A DNA stretch of 64,000 nucleotides from an uncultured Collinsella sp. (GCA_959026725.1 CAUFMG010000014.1:1-64000), one strand, 5' to 3'; shown: positions 8,005 to 18,214, numbered from the stretch's first letter. The notes: generated by a model not told the origin, from the letters alone. Program-made: numbers and translations.

Positions 8005-10491
8005 CTAAAGCGAGAAATACTCGCTCTCAGCGAATAAGTTCGACCCCAACCATGGATCGCCCGTCAAGAAGAACTCAGGCCAGCGCTGCATGAACAGTGC
8101 TTGCTCGCGTTTCCAGCGGCGCATCTTTTCCTCGTTGGCCTCTTCCCTGCCGCGCGAGGTGAACTCGTAGTGATACAGCTCGGCATAGGGCGTAAAGATG
8201 GTGCGATAGCCCGCCTCCCACACGCGCAAACAAAAATCTGCATCGTTAAAGCCGACGGCGAATTCCTCGTTGTAGCCTCCGACTTGCTCAAACACGTCGC
8301 GACGGACCATCTGGCAGGCGCCCGTTACGGCGCTAAAGTTGCCCGGACGCACAGCACGGGCAAGGTAGCCCTCACGTTTTGCCGAGAAATCCTGGTTGGC
8401 ATGGGCAAGCGCGCCGCGCACGCCAACCAAAATGCCGGCATGCTGCACCAGATGATCGGCAAAATAGAGCTTGGCGCCCACAACGCCCGCGTCGGGACGC
8501 TGAAGATAGCCCATCATCTCCTCGATAAAGTCGGATGAGATGACTTCAGTGTCATTATTGAGAAGCAGCAGGTAATCGCCCTTGGCATGCTCAACGCCAA
8601 AGTTAATGATCTGGGAGTAATTAAACTCGCCCGGCCACCACTCAACGCGTGCTGCACCCTTGCCACCAGACGCAGCGGCTACGCGCTCCGGCAGGGTTTC
8701 GTAATACGCAAAGGTCTCCTGGTCTTCGCTGTTGTTTTCCACCAAGACGATCTCGTAGTTGGCGTACGTGGCCTTCTGGGCGATCGACATCACGCAGGCA
8801 TCGAGCGTCTCGACGTGGTCCTTGGTGGGAATCACAATGCTCACCAGCGGCGCAGACTCCGGCAGCGCATAGCGCATGCGGTAGACAAACGGCGTCTCGG
8901 ACTCCTCGACCGTTCCGCGAATGCCCAGCGAGTCAAAGTGACGCTGCAGAGCCAGGCGTCCGGCCTCGATAGCATATGGCTTGCTATCGGCAGAACAGTC
9001 GGCGGTAGAGCCAGGGAGCACGCGCCAGTGATACAGCACGTGCGCAACGTGCTCAAAGCGCGCGCCCGCCGCGAGGCAGCGGAGCGTCAGGCCGTAATCC
9101 TGGGCACCCGCAACGTCTTCTGGCGACACGCCAATGCGATCGATGAGCGCCTTCTCCACCATTAGAAAATGAGTAACGCAGTTATGGCTATAGAGCAGGT
9201 CGACGTTGAGCTGCGTCTTAAAGACCGGCTGGCCCCACTCCCCCGTTTTCTGGAACATGTCCTCGTCGCAGAACAGGACCTGGGGGCGCTCGCCCTCGGC
9301 CGCCTTATTCAGCGCGGAAACATACTGGAATAACGCGTCCGGTTCCAGGATGTCATCGTGGTCCAAGAACGCGATGTAGTCTCCAGTCGCTTGCTGAATA
9401 CCCGCGTTGGTGTTGACCACAATGCCGCCGTTACCAGGCAGCTCAACACGACGGACGCGCTCCTCGTTGACGCCCGCCGCAAGATTGGCAACCGCATCCC
9501 ATTCGGGCGAGGCGTCCATAAGCAGCAATTCCCAGTTGTCATAGCTTTGGGCGAGCACCGAGTCCAGCAGCTCGCGCAGGTAGACCCGATCGGTCTTGTA
9601 GCACGGCACCACAATGCTCACGAGCGGTCTATAGGCAAAGGCCGCCGAAGCGACACGCTGGCACGCTAAATCGCCCGGCTTTGCGCGATGTCGCTCAAAC
9701 CAACGTCGATAAGCTGCGTCGTCTGCACGCGCGTCCTTCATGCGGTTCCAACTGTCATCGACCATGCCGTTGTACAGGCGACCATCCATGGCGCAAAACC
9801 CGCTCTGGATCTGCTCTGTGGGGTCGCTCACAATCGCGACAAAATCTCGTATATCCTGAGGCATCTCAACACTCAGATACGTTTTATTGACGCGGCATCC
9901 GTTCTGCTGCGGCACATCGACCTGCGATTCAAACACATGCACGGTGACATCGATGGCATTCATATGCGCATCGAAGATCTGGAGCTCAGGCGCGCACTGG
10001 AGGTCTCCCGCCCAAGTAACCTCATAGCGCCACACCGCGCCGGCGTCTGCCGGCAAATAGCGAGTGGCATCGATCTCGTAGAAACCGCAGTGTTCGCCAC
10101 GCTGAGCATCGCGGATAAGCGCGCACAGCGCAGGCTTTGCTTTGTAGTTAACCTTGGATTCCAGCTTGGCCACGCGGCTATCGAGGCGAATGGAGCCCAA
10201 CCTTTGGCCACCGGATGCAAAAACGACATCCATCGACGAGCCATCCAAAAACGGAAGCACCAAGACGGCGAGCTCGCGCTCGTAATCGGAAACGGAAGGA
10301 CAAAGCGCCAGCACACGGCCATGATCGACCGGGAGCACCAGCGACGGCACACAAGAACCGCTCGTCGTCGCATGGGCAAACGCCTGAGAGCCCTCCCGCT
10401 CAATAAGCGCGGCGACATCCTGACCGGCAAAACGAAGCAGCACAAACAGACGGCCCTGACTGCGGCAAAGCGCCAAACGCTTGATACTCAT
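8005..10491 (-). CDS. Large two-domain family-2 glycosyltransferase
   Basis: The product is 828 aa with two GT2 (GT-A fold) domains. The first starts near residue 290 (PLVSIVVPCYKTD, acceptor-metal motif FLDHDD). The second starts near 550 (PLVSIVIPTKDH, LLNNDTEV). The first 280 residues have no recognised fold and may bind the acceptor. Enzymes of this layout polymerise rhamnan or other wall and capsule polysaccharides from nucleotide sugars at the inner membrane face. It is the last gene of a five-gene minus-strand glycosyltransferase run, and its start abuts the stop of the upstream gene. Specificity cannot be told from sequence. Confidence 0.85.
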   Translation of the reverse strand: MSIKRLALCRSQGRLFVLLRFAGQDVAALIEREGSQAFAHATTSGSCVPSLVLPVDHGRVLALCPSVSDYERELAVLVLPFLDGSSMDVVFASGGQRLGSIRLDSRVAKLESKVNYKAKPALCALIRDAQRGEHCGFYEIDATRYLPADAGAVWRYEVTWAGDLQCAPELQIFDAHMNAIDVTVHVFESQVDVPQQNGCRVNKTYLSVEMPQDIRDFVAIVSDPTEQIQSGFCAMDGRLYNGMVDDSWNRMKDARADDAAYRRWFERHRAKPGDLACQRVASAAFAYRPLVSIVVPCYKTDRVYLRELLDSVLAQSYDNWELLLMDASPEWDAVANLAAGVNEERVRRVELPGNGGIVVNTNAGIQQATGDYIAFLDHDDILEPDALFQYVSALNKAAEGERPQVLFCDEDMFQKTGEWGQPVFKTQLNVDLLYSHNCVTHFLMVEKALIDRIGVSPEDVAGAQDYGLTLRCLAAGARFEHVAHVLYHWRVLPGSTADCSADSKPYAIEAGRLALQRHFDSLGIRGTVEESETPFVYRMRYALPESAPLVSIVIPTKDHVETLDACVMSIAQKATYANYEIVLVENNSEDQETFAYYETLPERVAAASGGKGAARVEWWPGEFNYSQIINFGVEHAKGDYLLLLNNDTEVISSDFIEEMMGYLQRPDAGVVGAKLYFADHLVQHAGILVGVRGALAHANQDFSAKREGYLARAVRPGNFSAVTGACQMVRRDVFEQVGGYNEEFAVGFNDADFCLRVWEAGYRTIFTPYAELYHYEFTSRGREEANEEKMRRWKREQALFMQRWPEFFLTGDPWLGSNLFAESEYFSL

Positions 10492-11559
10492 CTACACTTC
10501 TCGCTTTCCCAGGGCGTTCGCTGCCATGCGTTTGCAGGCACCCAGGCGCCCAAACCTCAAGACGTCGTAATCGAACATGAGCTTTTTGCACTCACGGGCA
10601 TTGGGGGCCTTGCTGATAAGCGCCGCACGCACCATAGCAGCAACAGAAGGAGCGCATTGTGCGAGCGCAGCATCGCTGCCCACGGCAGAACCGGCAAGCG
10701 CCGTGGCAACGGCAGCAAACACCTTGCCGCAGTCCGAACCCAGCAACCTGAGCGCATCGTACAGCACCAGATCGCATAGGAAGTACGCCAGGTCATCGGC
10801 ATGCTGGACATCGAGACCGTCGCGCTGCCAGTCAGCCAGCACCGCGGAGTAAATCTTCACGTGCTCCAGCAGGCGCGTCTCGTCGTCATAGCGCATGGTG
10901 TCCATGAGCGAGCCTTTGCGCGCCACGCGGTAGTCATACAGCTTGTTCGAGATAAGCGCGGTCTTGTGCGAACGACCGTACACAGCAAAATCGAAGACCT
11001 GGTCCTCGCCATACTTAACGGTTTCGTCAAACACGATCCCGTTGCCCAGCAAAAACTCACGTTTGCAGGCGGTGCGCCATGCAAAGGGGCGAGATGCTTC
11101 CTTAAACAGCAGGTCAGAGCTATAGCCTTCAAACGACACATCGCGCGGGCTCAGCACATAGTTAAGCCACGGATACCCCGCCTCCAGCGGATACGGATTC
11201 GCGCCAAAGGTCAAAACGTCGCAGTCCTCGCGCTCAAAGGCATCTACGATCACACGGCACGCATCGGGCGTAAATCGGTCGTCGGAATCCAAGAACGCGA
11301 CGATAGGCGCCGTGGACGCAGCGATACCCGCATTGCGCGCGCTCGACAGGCCGCCGTTCTCCTTATCGACCAGCGTAAAGCGCGCGTCCTTTTCGCAATA
11401 GGTAGCCGCAATATCGCGCGAACCGTCCGGCGAGCCATCGTTGACCAGCACGCCTTCCCAATCGGGCATGTCCTGTGCAAGCAGGGAGTCCAGGCACCAG
11501 GCCAGGCACTCCTCCACGTTATAGATGGGAACGACAACGGAAATCTTGGGGGTAGCCAT
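10492..11559 (-). CDS. Family-2 glycosyltransferase (pair member B2)
   Basis: The product is 355 aa from ATG 11559 (AGGAGC eight bases upstream); a GTG at 11565 is the longer alternative. The N-terminal GT2 domain is complete: ISVVVPIYNVEECL, VNDGSPDGS and the metal-binding FLDSDDRF. The C-terminal half (KREFLLGNGIVFDE ... GEDQVFDF) resembles the 12765-13805 product in layout. It likely transfers a sugar to a lipid-linked or wall polysaccharide. It lies between other GT2 genes in one operon. Confidence 0.85.
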   Translation of the reverse strand: MATPKISVVVPIYNVEECLAWCLDSLLAQDMPDWEGVLVNDGSPDGSRDIAATYCEKDARFTLVDKENGGLSSARNAGIAASTAPIVAFLDSDDRFTPDACRVIVDAFEREDCDVLTFGANPYPLEAGYPWLNYVLSPRDVSFEGYSSDLLFKEASRPFAWRTACKREFLLGNGIVFDETVKYGEDQVFDFAVYGRSHKTALISNKLYDYRVARKGSLMDTMRYDDETRLLEHVKIYSAVLADWQRDGLDVQHADDLAYFLCDLVLYDALRLLGSDCGKVFAAVATALAGSAVGSDAALAQCAPSVAAMVRAALISKAPNARECKKLMFDYDVLRFGRLGACKRMAANALGKREV

Positions 11560-11571
11560 AGTCACTCGCTC

Positions 11572-12690
11572 CTACTGTGCTGCCGGAACGTCGTCAGGGT
11601 GCGGGTTGTCGCCGTAGGTGCGCTGATACGTCAGCACGCGCCAGACCAGCGGTAGGCCGCCAATCTTAAAGTAATGCTTAAACGTATTGAGCTTGCCCGG
11701 CTTCTTAAAGTCAAAACGCGAATCGATATAGGCGCGGGGCGACTTGACCATCAGGCGCAAGTCGGTCTCGCCGCGCGGGTCGAACAGCGACAGGTCAAAG
11801 CGACCGGCATCCCAATCGGCCTTGAGCTCGGGTGAAGCCTTCTCCCAAAACTGCTCGCGTAGCTCATCGACCAGACGCTCATCATTCCAACGGTACGTAT
11901 CGACCTTCATGCGCATTAAAATGCCCTGAAGCTGAGCCTTAAGCTCGGGGCGCTCGTCCAAAAAACGTTGCATCTCGGCATATTCATCGCACACGCAAAA
12001 CACCTTGTTGGGCGAATTAACAGAGCTCTTCTCGTTATCCTGGCGATAGCACAAAATGGGGTCCGTAATAAACGCGGCACGCTCGGCGCAAGCCCAAACC
12101 TTAAAGTTAAAGCCTGCGTCCTGATACGAGGCACCCGGCGTGGGGAGGAACCGAATCTGATTGTCGTTGAGGAACTCGCGCCGATAGATAGCCGACCAAA
12201 TGGAAGGTTTGCGGTAGAAGATGCCCGGGCGATCGACGGGGCAATACGCGGCGCCCGTCATATGCTCGTCGATAATCCCAAACAGTTCACGGCGTTCGCT
12301 GGGCGTGGACCAATACAGGTAAAAGTCGCCCTTTACCACATCGGCATGCTCAGCATCGGCCTTGGCGACCAGCTTTTGGAGCGAATCCTCAAACATGAAG
12401 TCGTCGGACTCAAGGATGCCCACGTACTCGCCGCGCGCCATCTCCAGGCCGCGGTTCATCGAGTCGCCGTAGCCGCTGTTGGCCTTGTCGATCATCTTTA
12501 CACGGGGATCGCGCTCCATGTACTCGCGGATGATATCTGGCGAGCTATCGGTGGAGCCGTCGTTGATACAGATGATCTCGATGTCCTTAAGCGTCTGCGC
12601 CACGGCGGAATCGAGACACTCGCGCAGGTAGCGTTCGACATTGCAGATGGGAACAAGCAGCGAAACTTTAGGGGTATCAGAGTTCTGCAA
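11572..12690 (-). CDS. Family-2 glycosyltransferase (pair member A2)
   Basis: The product is 372 aa. The GT2 domain shows VSLLVPICNVERYLRECLDS, CINDGSTDSSPD and ILESDDFM. It is a close paralogue of the 13812-14915 product: both share KMIDKANSGYGDSMN, RKPSIWSAIYRR-type and FLPTPGAS segments. Related proteins are annotated as wall or capsule glycosyltransferases. A ribosome site (AGGAGG-like) precedes ATG 12690. A 74-bp gap separates it from the upstream gene. Confidence 0.85.
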   Translation of the reverse strand: MQNSDTPKVSLLVPICNVERYLRECLDSAVAQTLKDIEIICINDGSTDSSPDIIREYMERDPRVKMIDKANSGYGDSMNRGLEMARGEYVGILESDDFMFEDSLQKLVAKADAEHADVVKGDFYLYWSTPSERRELFGIIDEHMTGAAYCPVDRPGIFYRKPSIWSAIYRREFLNDNQIRFLPTPGASYQDAGFNFKVWACAERAAFITDPILCYRQDNEKSSVNSPNKVFCVCDEYAEMQRFLDERPELKAQLQGILMRMKVDTYRWNDERLVDELREQFWEKASPELKADWDAGRFDLSLFDPRGETDLRLMVKSPRAYIDSRFDFKKPGKLNTFKHYFKIGGLPLVWRVLTYQRTYGDNPHPDDVPAAQ

Positions 12691-12764
12691 GAGAACCTCC
12701 TGTTGAATAGCGTGTAACAGGGTTATTTTAACAGCCGAGTTGCGGCGGGCGGCAGCGCTTGGAA

Positions 12765-13805
12765 TTAGAGAAAGCGCTCCAGGCAGGCTTTGAGACCGCG
12801 AGTCGAAAGATAGAACAGCGTGGCGTCTGCCATCGAAACGCCCGAGGTCGCCGCAACGAGCTTGTGGGCAACACGGCGAACGGCGCCCTTAGCAGGCATA
12901 TCCGCCCACTCTGTTCCCAAAAACGTCGTGAAAGCCCTGTTGACGCGGCCGGCAACACGGTGGAAGCCGTCCGCATCCAGACGCGCCAAGTCGAACACAA
13001 TGAGGTCCAAAAACCAAGTTATCAGCTCGCCGGGGCACAGGTCCAAAAGACCGTAGGCTGCCCAGTCCTCCAAGACCTCCTCGAGCATCCTCATGTGGGC
13101 GTCAAGCTTTTTGGCACGAGCCTCGGCACTGTTGAACTCGTGCGTCGCCGATTCGCTCTCCATCACGTAGTGGTAGAACTTGTCCGGCATGACGACGGTC
13201 CTGCGGGCAAGCGCATAAGCCGCAAATTGGAAGACGACGTCCTCGCCCAAAGCCAAACCGGGGGCGAAGCGAATGCCTTCGCGATTGAGCAGCTCGCGCG
13301 AAAAAGCCGCACGGCAGGCATAGGGCTGCGCATTCGAATGGAACAGCAGTTGGGGATCACGGGCGCCGAAAGCACCAGCTTTGGTGCTCATGAGTTGCTG
13401 GACGCGTTTGGGGGCAGCATCGGCAGGTTCACAGACGCCGCCAAAAACGGCGGCCTCGGCATCTGCGGACTCCATGGCATGCAGCACGCGCTCGACCGTC
13501 TGGGCATCGATGTAATCGTCGGCGTCCACAAAAAAGACGGTCTCGCCCTCGGCGACATCGATACCGGCATTTCGAGCACACGAGACGCCCGCGTTTTCCT
13601 GGTCAATCACCAGTACGCGATCGTCGGCCTGCGCGATCTGGCGCAACACGTTCAACGAATCATCAGTCGAACCGTCGTTGACGCAGACAACCTGAATCGA
13701 ACGCTCAGACTGGGCCAACAGCGAATCGAGGCATCGCTGAATGGAGCGCGCAGAGTTGTAAACGGGGACGACAATGGTAGCTTTAGGACACGAGGCCTCT
13801 CCCAT
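12765..13805 (-). CDS. Family-2 glycosyltransferase (pair member B1)
   Basis: The product is 346 aa. GT2 motifs are ATIVVPVYNSARSIQRCL, CVNDGSTDDS and FFVDADDYID. The C-terminal half (SRELLNREGIRFAP ... LGEDVVFQFAAYA) parallels the 10492-11559 product. It starts six bases after the upstream GT2 stop, so the two are translated together. The acceptor and sugar are unknown. Confidence 0.85.
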   Translation of the reverse strand: MGEASCPKATIVVPVYNSARSIQRCLDSLLAQSERSIQVVCVNDGSTDDSLNVLRQIAQADDRVLVIDQENAGVSCARNAGIDVAEGETVFFVDADDYIDAQTVERVLHAMESADAEAAVFGGVCEPADAAPKRVQQLMSTKAGAFGARDPQLLFHSNAQPYACRAAFSRELLNREGIRFAPGLALGEDVVFQFAAYALARRTVVMPDKFYHYVMESESATHEFNSAEARAKKLDAHMRMLEEVLEDWAAYGLLDLCPGELITWFLDLIVFDLARLDADGFHRVAGRVNRAFTTFLGTEWADMPAKGAVRRVAHKLVAATSGVSMADATLFYLSTRGLKACLERFL

Positions 13806-13811
13806 GCCGAC

Positions 13812-14915
13812 CTACCCCCTCAGCGATTCGATGAGGAAGGCAGCAACCACGCCTGGGCCTCCAACCGAGGCGTAATACTTAGCACGCCCCAAGGCACCAT
13901 CCGTCGCAAAACTCGGATGCTCGTCAACCCAGCCCTCAGGATCTTTGAGGATGGCAGCGAGATTTGCGCGCTTCCACGGCTTGAGGTCGTCAAGCGAAAA
14001 CTCCCCCGCGTCCAAGGCCGCTTGGAACTCCTTGGCCATCTGAACCAGGAACTCCTTATAGAACTTAGGCGCCAGGCGCACGTAGTTCCACATGTACGAA
14101 TCGTACTTAATGAGCTGATTGAACTTGAGCATGCGCGCGACATCGCCGCTTGCGTGGCCGCGGGCATAATCCTCTCGAATCCAACGCTCAATCTCGGCAT
14201 ACTCGGTATTGACGCAAAAGACCTTAGCCGAAGAATTGACCGAGGAATTCTCGTTGTCCTGGCGATACGACAACACGGCATCATGTAGGTAAACAGCCTT
14301 ATCGGCGCACGCGATCACCTTAAAGGCGAACGACGTGTCCTGAAAGGATGCCCCCGGAGTCGGCAGGAACGTAATGCCGTTGCGCTCAAGAAAATCGCGA
14401 CGGTACACGGCCGACCAAATCGACGGCTTTTGCTTAAAGAACTGCGTCGTATCGCTCGGATGCACCGGCTTGCCGCAATCCTGAGGTCTAAACATCTCGT
14501 GCAGCGAACGGCGCTCCTCGGGCTTAGACCAGTAGAAATCAAAGTTCGCCTTCGCAAAGTCGGCATTATTGCTATCGGCGGCCGAGACAAGTTTTTCGAG
14601 TGCGTCGGACGCCATAAAGTCATCGGACTCCAAGATGCCAACGTACTTGCCACGCGCCATCTCCAGACCGTGGTTCATCGAGTCGCCGTAGCCGCTGTTG
14701 GCCTTGTCGATCATCTTGACGCGCCCATCGCGCTCCATATACTCGCGGATAATCGCCGGCGAGTTGTCGGTCGACCCGTCGTTAATGCAGATGATCTCGA
14801 TGTCCTTGAGCGTCTGCGCCAGGGCGGAATCGAGGCACTCGCGCAGGTAGCGCTGAACATTGTAAATGGGAATAAGCAGCGACAGAACAGGGCTGCCAGA
14901 GGCGTTAGTAGACAA
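13812..14915 (-). CDS. Family-2 glycosyltransferase (pair member A1), first gene of the run
   Basis: The product is 367 aa with the GT2 motifs LSLLIPIYNVQRYLRECLDS, CINDGSTDNSPA and ILESDDFM, nearly identical over the first 110 residues to the 11572-12690 product. It is promoter-proximal in the minus-strand run; the promoter must lie in 14916-15171, shared divergently with the plus-strand transferase gene. The role is cell-envelope polysaccharide assembly, inferred from family and context. Confidence 0.85.
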   Translation of the reverse strand: MSTNASGSPVLSLLIPIYNVQRYLRECLDSALAQTLKDIEIICINDGSTDNSPAIIREYMERDGRVKMIDKANSGYGDSMNHGLEMARGKYVGILESDDFMASDALEKLVSAADSNNADFAKANFDFYWSKPEERRSLHEMFRPQDCGKPVHPSDTTQFFKQKPSIWSAVYRRDFLERNGITFLPTPGASFQDTSFAFKVIACADKAVYLHDAVLSYRQDNENSSVNSSAKVFCVNTEYAEIERWIREDYARGHASGDVARMLKFNQLIKYDSYMWNYVRLAPKFYKEFLVQMAKEFQAALDAGEFSLDDLKPWKRANLAAILKDPEGWVDEHPSFATDGALGRAKYYASVGGPGVVAAFLIESLRG

Positions 14916-15171
14916 ATGTGCTCCTTAGGAAATACCTGTCGTTTCATGGTATCAAAGGGCCAGCGCGCCAGCGGGCGTTTATATAATCTATGGAGCCTCT
15001 TGCGGGCAAAGCAGCCCCACGTCATGCGGCGGGCCCGTGGCAGGTTCCTGCGTTTTATTCAAAGCTTGCCGTCAAGGTGCGCCGAGCCTTTACAATAGGA
15101 CAGTCCCAAGGACGTATTCGATAGCTTCCGTGCAGCGCATGCGCGCCGCACGTGAAAGGATATATTGCCCC

Positions 15172-16191
15172 ATGCCTTCAACCCTCCCCGCCCCCATCGA
15201 TAAGCTCGCCATCGTCGTCGTTACGTACAAACGCCAGGAACTCCTGGCCAATTTGTTCGACTCCATGACCGAGCTCACGGCCGCGCCCTGGCGCATCGTG
15301 ATTGTCGATAACGAGAATTCACGCGAGACCGAGGCCATGTGCACCGCATTCAACGAGCGCCTGACCAACCTGTGGGGCATCGACACCGAGCAGCCTGACG
15401 CGCAGGGCGGCACCGACCGCGTCATCTACGCCCCGCAGCTTGAAAACGGTGGCGGCGCGGGCGGCTTCTCCGCCGGCACCAAGTGCGCCTACGACCTGGG
15501 CGCCCAGTGGTTCTGGGTGATGGACGACGACGTGCTCGTCATCCCCGAAGGCATCGAGCGTCTTGCCAAGTGGACCGACCGCTACGATGTCATCCAGGGT
15601 TCGCGCCTGGACTTTGACGGCGGTGCCTTCTTTTGGCAATACCAACTCATCCTTTCACTCGGCATTCCCAACCCTGTCGCCAAGTGGGACCTAGGACCCG
15701 AGGGCTACCGCGCCATGAACCAGCTGTGCTTTGAGGGCGGCATGTTCTCGCGCCGCGTGGTCGACAAGATTGGCCTGCCTGACGCGCGCTTCTTTATCTA
15801 CGGTGACGACGCCTGCTACGGCTACGTAGCCAGCCAACACTTCCCCGCCGCCGTGGTCGCCGACGTGGTGCTCAAGCGCGCCCGCGCCGTCTCTAACTGG
15901 GATATCGCCGGCAAGCGCCAGCTCAACTCCACGAGCGACACCAACCGTTACTACATCATGCGCAACCGCGGTTATCTGGCCCGCTACATGCAGATTTACG
16001 GCGACTATCACCCCGTGCTGTTCCGCCTAGGCAACGCCGCGACCTTCTGCAAGGAGTTCATTCGCCTGGCCGCCGTTGACAAGTGCTTTAAGACCGGAAT
16101 TCCGGCGCTACGCCGCGGCATGAAGGACGCCCGCAAGATCATCAAGGACCCCAACTGGAAGCCCATGCCGCCCATGAAGGACACCGAGTAA
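15172..16191 (+). CDS. GT2 glycosyltransferase, galactofuranosyl/rhamnosyltransferase-like
   Basis: The product is 339 aa from ATG 15172 (GAAAGGA upstream); a longer upstream frame lacks a better start. The fold begins LAIVVVTYKRQELL, followed by NGGGAGGFSAG and the metal motif WVMDDDVLV. This arrangement (GGxGGxxxG, then DDD) is that of GlfT/rhamnosyltransferase-type enzymes that use UDP-galactofuranose or dTDP-rhamnose. It is transcribed divergently from the GT2 run, which suggests a shared role in building the wall glycan. Substrate is inferred only. Confidence 0.8.
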   Translation: MPSTLPAPIDKLAIVVVTYKRQELLANLFDSMTELTAAPWRIVIVDNENSRETEAMCTAFNERLTNLWGIDTEQPDAQGGTDRVIYAPQLENGGGAGGFSAGTKCAYDLGAQWFWVMDDDVLVIPEGIERLAKWTDRYDVIQGSRLDFDGGAFFWQYQLILSLGIPNPVAKWDLGPEGYRAMNQLCFEGGMFSRRVVDKIGLPDARFFIYGDDACYGYVASQHFPAAVVADVVLKRARAVSNWDIAGKRQLNSTSDTNRYYIMRNRGYLARYMQIYGDYHPVLFRLGNAATFCKEFIRLAAVDKCFKTGIPALRRGMKDARKIIKDPNWKPMPPMKDTE

Positions 16192-16215
16192 CGGAAGCCG
16201 GAAACACCTCGGCGC

Positions 16216-18012
16216 TTAAAGCCGCTGGCACACCGTAGCCACATGCTGCCCATCAAAACCGAACCCCCAGCGCATGCGGCCAATGCCGGGTCGCGGCACA
16301 CGGATTTCGTCGATGCCGTCGCGCTCTATGTCGAGCAGCGCCTGCACGGCCAGCAATTCCAGGCCCAGCGCATCCACACCGGGGTCATACATCATGTTGA
16401 TCGTTATCAGCGGACGTTCATCGAGCATACCGATCGTATCGGCTATGTCGAACACGGCGCCCGTAGGAAAAACCTGGATGTCCCAGCGATCCGCGCCACA
16501 CTTTCGCCTCGAAGCAGGATTGGCATAGCCCGGCAATCCAAAGCAGAGTCCTTGCAAGAGTAGGTGATATGGCAGCGGTGTATCTGGGTCGGTCCCACCG
16601 ATTCCCGCATCCCCCAAGATGCGGCTTAGCGCCCGCCTCACGGTATCCTCGTTCCCATGGCACAGCCCGTCGCGAAACGCATCGACGTCTCGAATGTCTT
16701 CTGCAGCGCACTCAAACCACTCAATAATCACTAGACGCAAGGCCTGGCGAAGCTCGTTATTGGGCAATCGCAAAGCACGGAGGCAATCGCCATGCTCTGG
16801 CTCCTCAGTCATATCCGTCGTGAGAAAACCGGACAGATACAGCGCTGTCCACATGCCATCGTCAGGCGAGACATCTGGCTCTGCTGTGCCCAAACAAAGC
16901 GGAGCCTCAGCGCACCCATGGGCCTCGAGCAAATCAAACAAGACCGAAAGGCGGTCGAGATTCCACCCGGCAACTACCCTACTCAGGCAATCGGCATATC
17001 CATACAGATCAGCACGCACAGGCGCCGTGCAGCCTCGGCCCAGAAAACCGATCACACGCTCTGGACTCGAGCAATAGGCCCTGCCAAACCGATATCCCTC
17101 GAGCCATTCACGCGCATCATCCAGGTATTCCTCGCGCCCAGCATGATTCAAAAGAGCCTCGACCTCGGCATCCGAAAAACCGAAACATCGGTCACACCAC
17201 GCTGACAGCGGCGTCGTCAGACAATACGAGCAGCCGCGCGAAGAAAGCGCCGCTTCGGCAGGGCCGGGACACTCCCCCATCAGACACGTCAGCCGCAACG
17301 AATCGCGCGCAGCGGCAATGGCGTCGAACAGCACGCGATCGAATAGCCCTGCCGGATCAGCACCGGAAGCGCCCCTCGCGCTTGCACGGCCCAACCATGC
17401 CGCATCGTACCCATCAACGAGCAATACAACCTGCTCATCGCAGGCCATCTCCAGCAGCTCAATGAGCACGCCAAGCACCGAGGCGACCTCGTCCTCGCTC
17501 GCCGCGCCACGCGCAACACGTTCGATGTGACGCACCTTGTCTCGAGCTAAATCCGGAGCCTCCAAAAGCGCCAGCAGGCGGACGCACTCGCCCGAAAGAG
17601 CATCGCGCACGACGTCGGCAATAGCGGCGCCACGCCTCGCAGCGCCAGAAAAATCCAGCGATATCACCGGATAGCAAGCGTACTCGTCCCGATAACGCCC
17701 ACCGTCTGCATCCCAAATCTGAGCATTGGCAAACAAACGCTGATCAGCGCGACCAACCGCTGGACGCTCCAGAAAAGCCCTGAGCATCGACAAGTTCATG
17801 CTTTTGCCAAAACCCTCGGGTCGACAGCACACCACAACGGACGCGTCGCAGTCCAACGCATCGGCAATAAACATGGTCTTGTCGACCAGCGTGCAGCAAC
17901 CAAGAGCCTCCGCATAGTCGTGCATGCCAATGGGCAAAGCCGCATCGTCGGCACAGCCGATCAAACGCACGCCAAAGCCAGCAGCACAATCAACATTTGC
18001 CTGTTCAGACAC
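16216..18012 (-). CDS. AAA-ATPase-like / PD-(D/E)XK-like protein with lost catalytic residues
   Basis: The product is 598 aa from GTG 18012 (AGGGGGA nine bases upstream). The layout matches the AAA-ATPase-like family found often in gut bacteria, with an N-terminal P-loop domain and a C-terminal nuclease-like domain. Walker A is present as RPEGFGKSMN. The Walker B region reads LLVDGYDAAW where the family usually has LIDEYD, so the catalytic Glu is Gly. In the C-terminal domain WDIQVF keeps the Asp, but the usual E-x-K strand reads TINMMY. Both activities may be impaired. The function of the family is unknown. Confidence 0.72.
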   Translation of the reverse strand: MSEQANVDCAAGFGVRLIGCADDAALPIGMHDYAEALGCCTLVDKTMFIADALDCDASVVVCCRPEGFGKSMNLSMLRAFLERPAVGRADQRLFANAQIWDADGGRYRDEYACYPVISLDFSGAARRGAAIADVVRDALSGECVRLLALLEAPDLARDKVRHIERVARGAASEDEVASVLGVLIELLEMACDEQVVLLVDGYDAAWLGRASARGASGADPAGLFDRVLFDAIAAARDSLRLTCLMGECPGPAEAALSSRGCSYCLTTPLSAWCDRCFGFSDAEVEALLNHAGREEYLDDAREWLEGYRFGRAYCSSPERVIGFLGRGCTAPVRADLYGYADCLSRVVAGWNLDRLSVLFDLLEAHGCAEAPLCLGTAEPDVSPDDGMWTALYLSGFLTTDMTEEPEHGDCLRALRLPNNELRQALRLVIIEWFECAAEDIRDVDAFRDGLCHGNEDTVRRALSRILGDAGIGGTDPDTPLPYHLLLQGLCFGLPGYANPASRRKCGADRWDIQVFPTGAVFDIADTIGMLDERPLITINMMYDPGVDALGLELLAVQALLDIERDGIDEIRVPRPGIGRMRWGFGFDGQHVATVCQRL

Positions 18013-18147
18013 CAAAACGTTCCCCCTAAATCGCAGCACGATGCCAATTGTAATGACCGCATCGCATGTACCGATGTCGCCGCGCAAACATATCGGGCAA
18101 CGGTAGTAACAAGAGGTGTGAGGGGGCACAATTAATCGTTGCACAAC

Positions 18148-18181
18148 AAAACGGGGCCCGATACATTCGCACCGGACCCCG
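18148..18181 (-). terminator. Terminator of the cell-wall protein gene, minus strand
   Basis: A 9-bp GC-rich stem (18152-18160 with 18173-18181) is followed on the minus strand by four Ts. It lies just after the 18215-20029 gene. Confidence 0.6.
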
Positions 18182-18214
18182 TCCCGACTATTTAGTTATC
18201 TGGCAACTAAGAGC

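Noticed and set aside
12759..14288. A 509-codon plus-strand frame across the glycosyltransferases
   Set aside because: Antisense to two clear GT2 genes with intact motifs.
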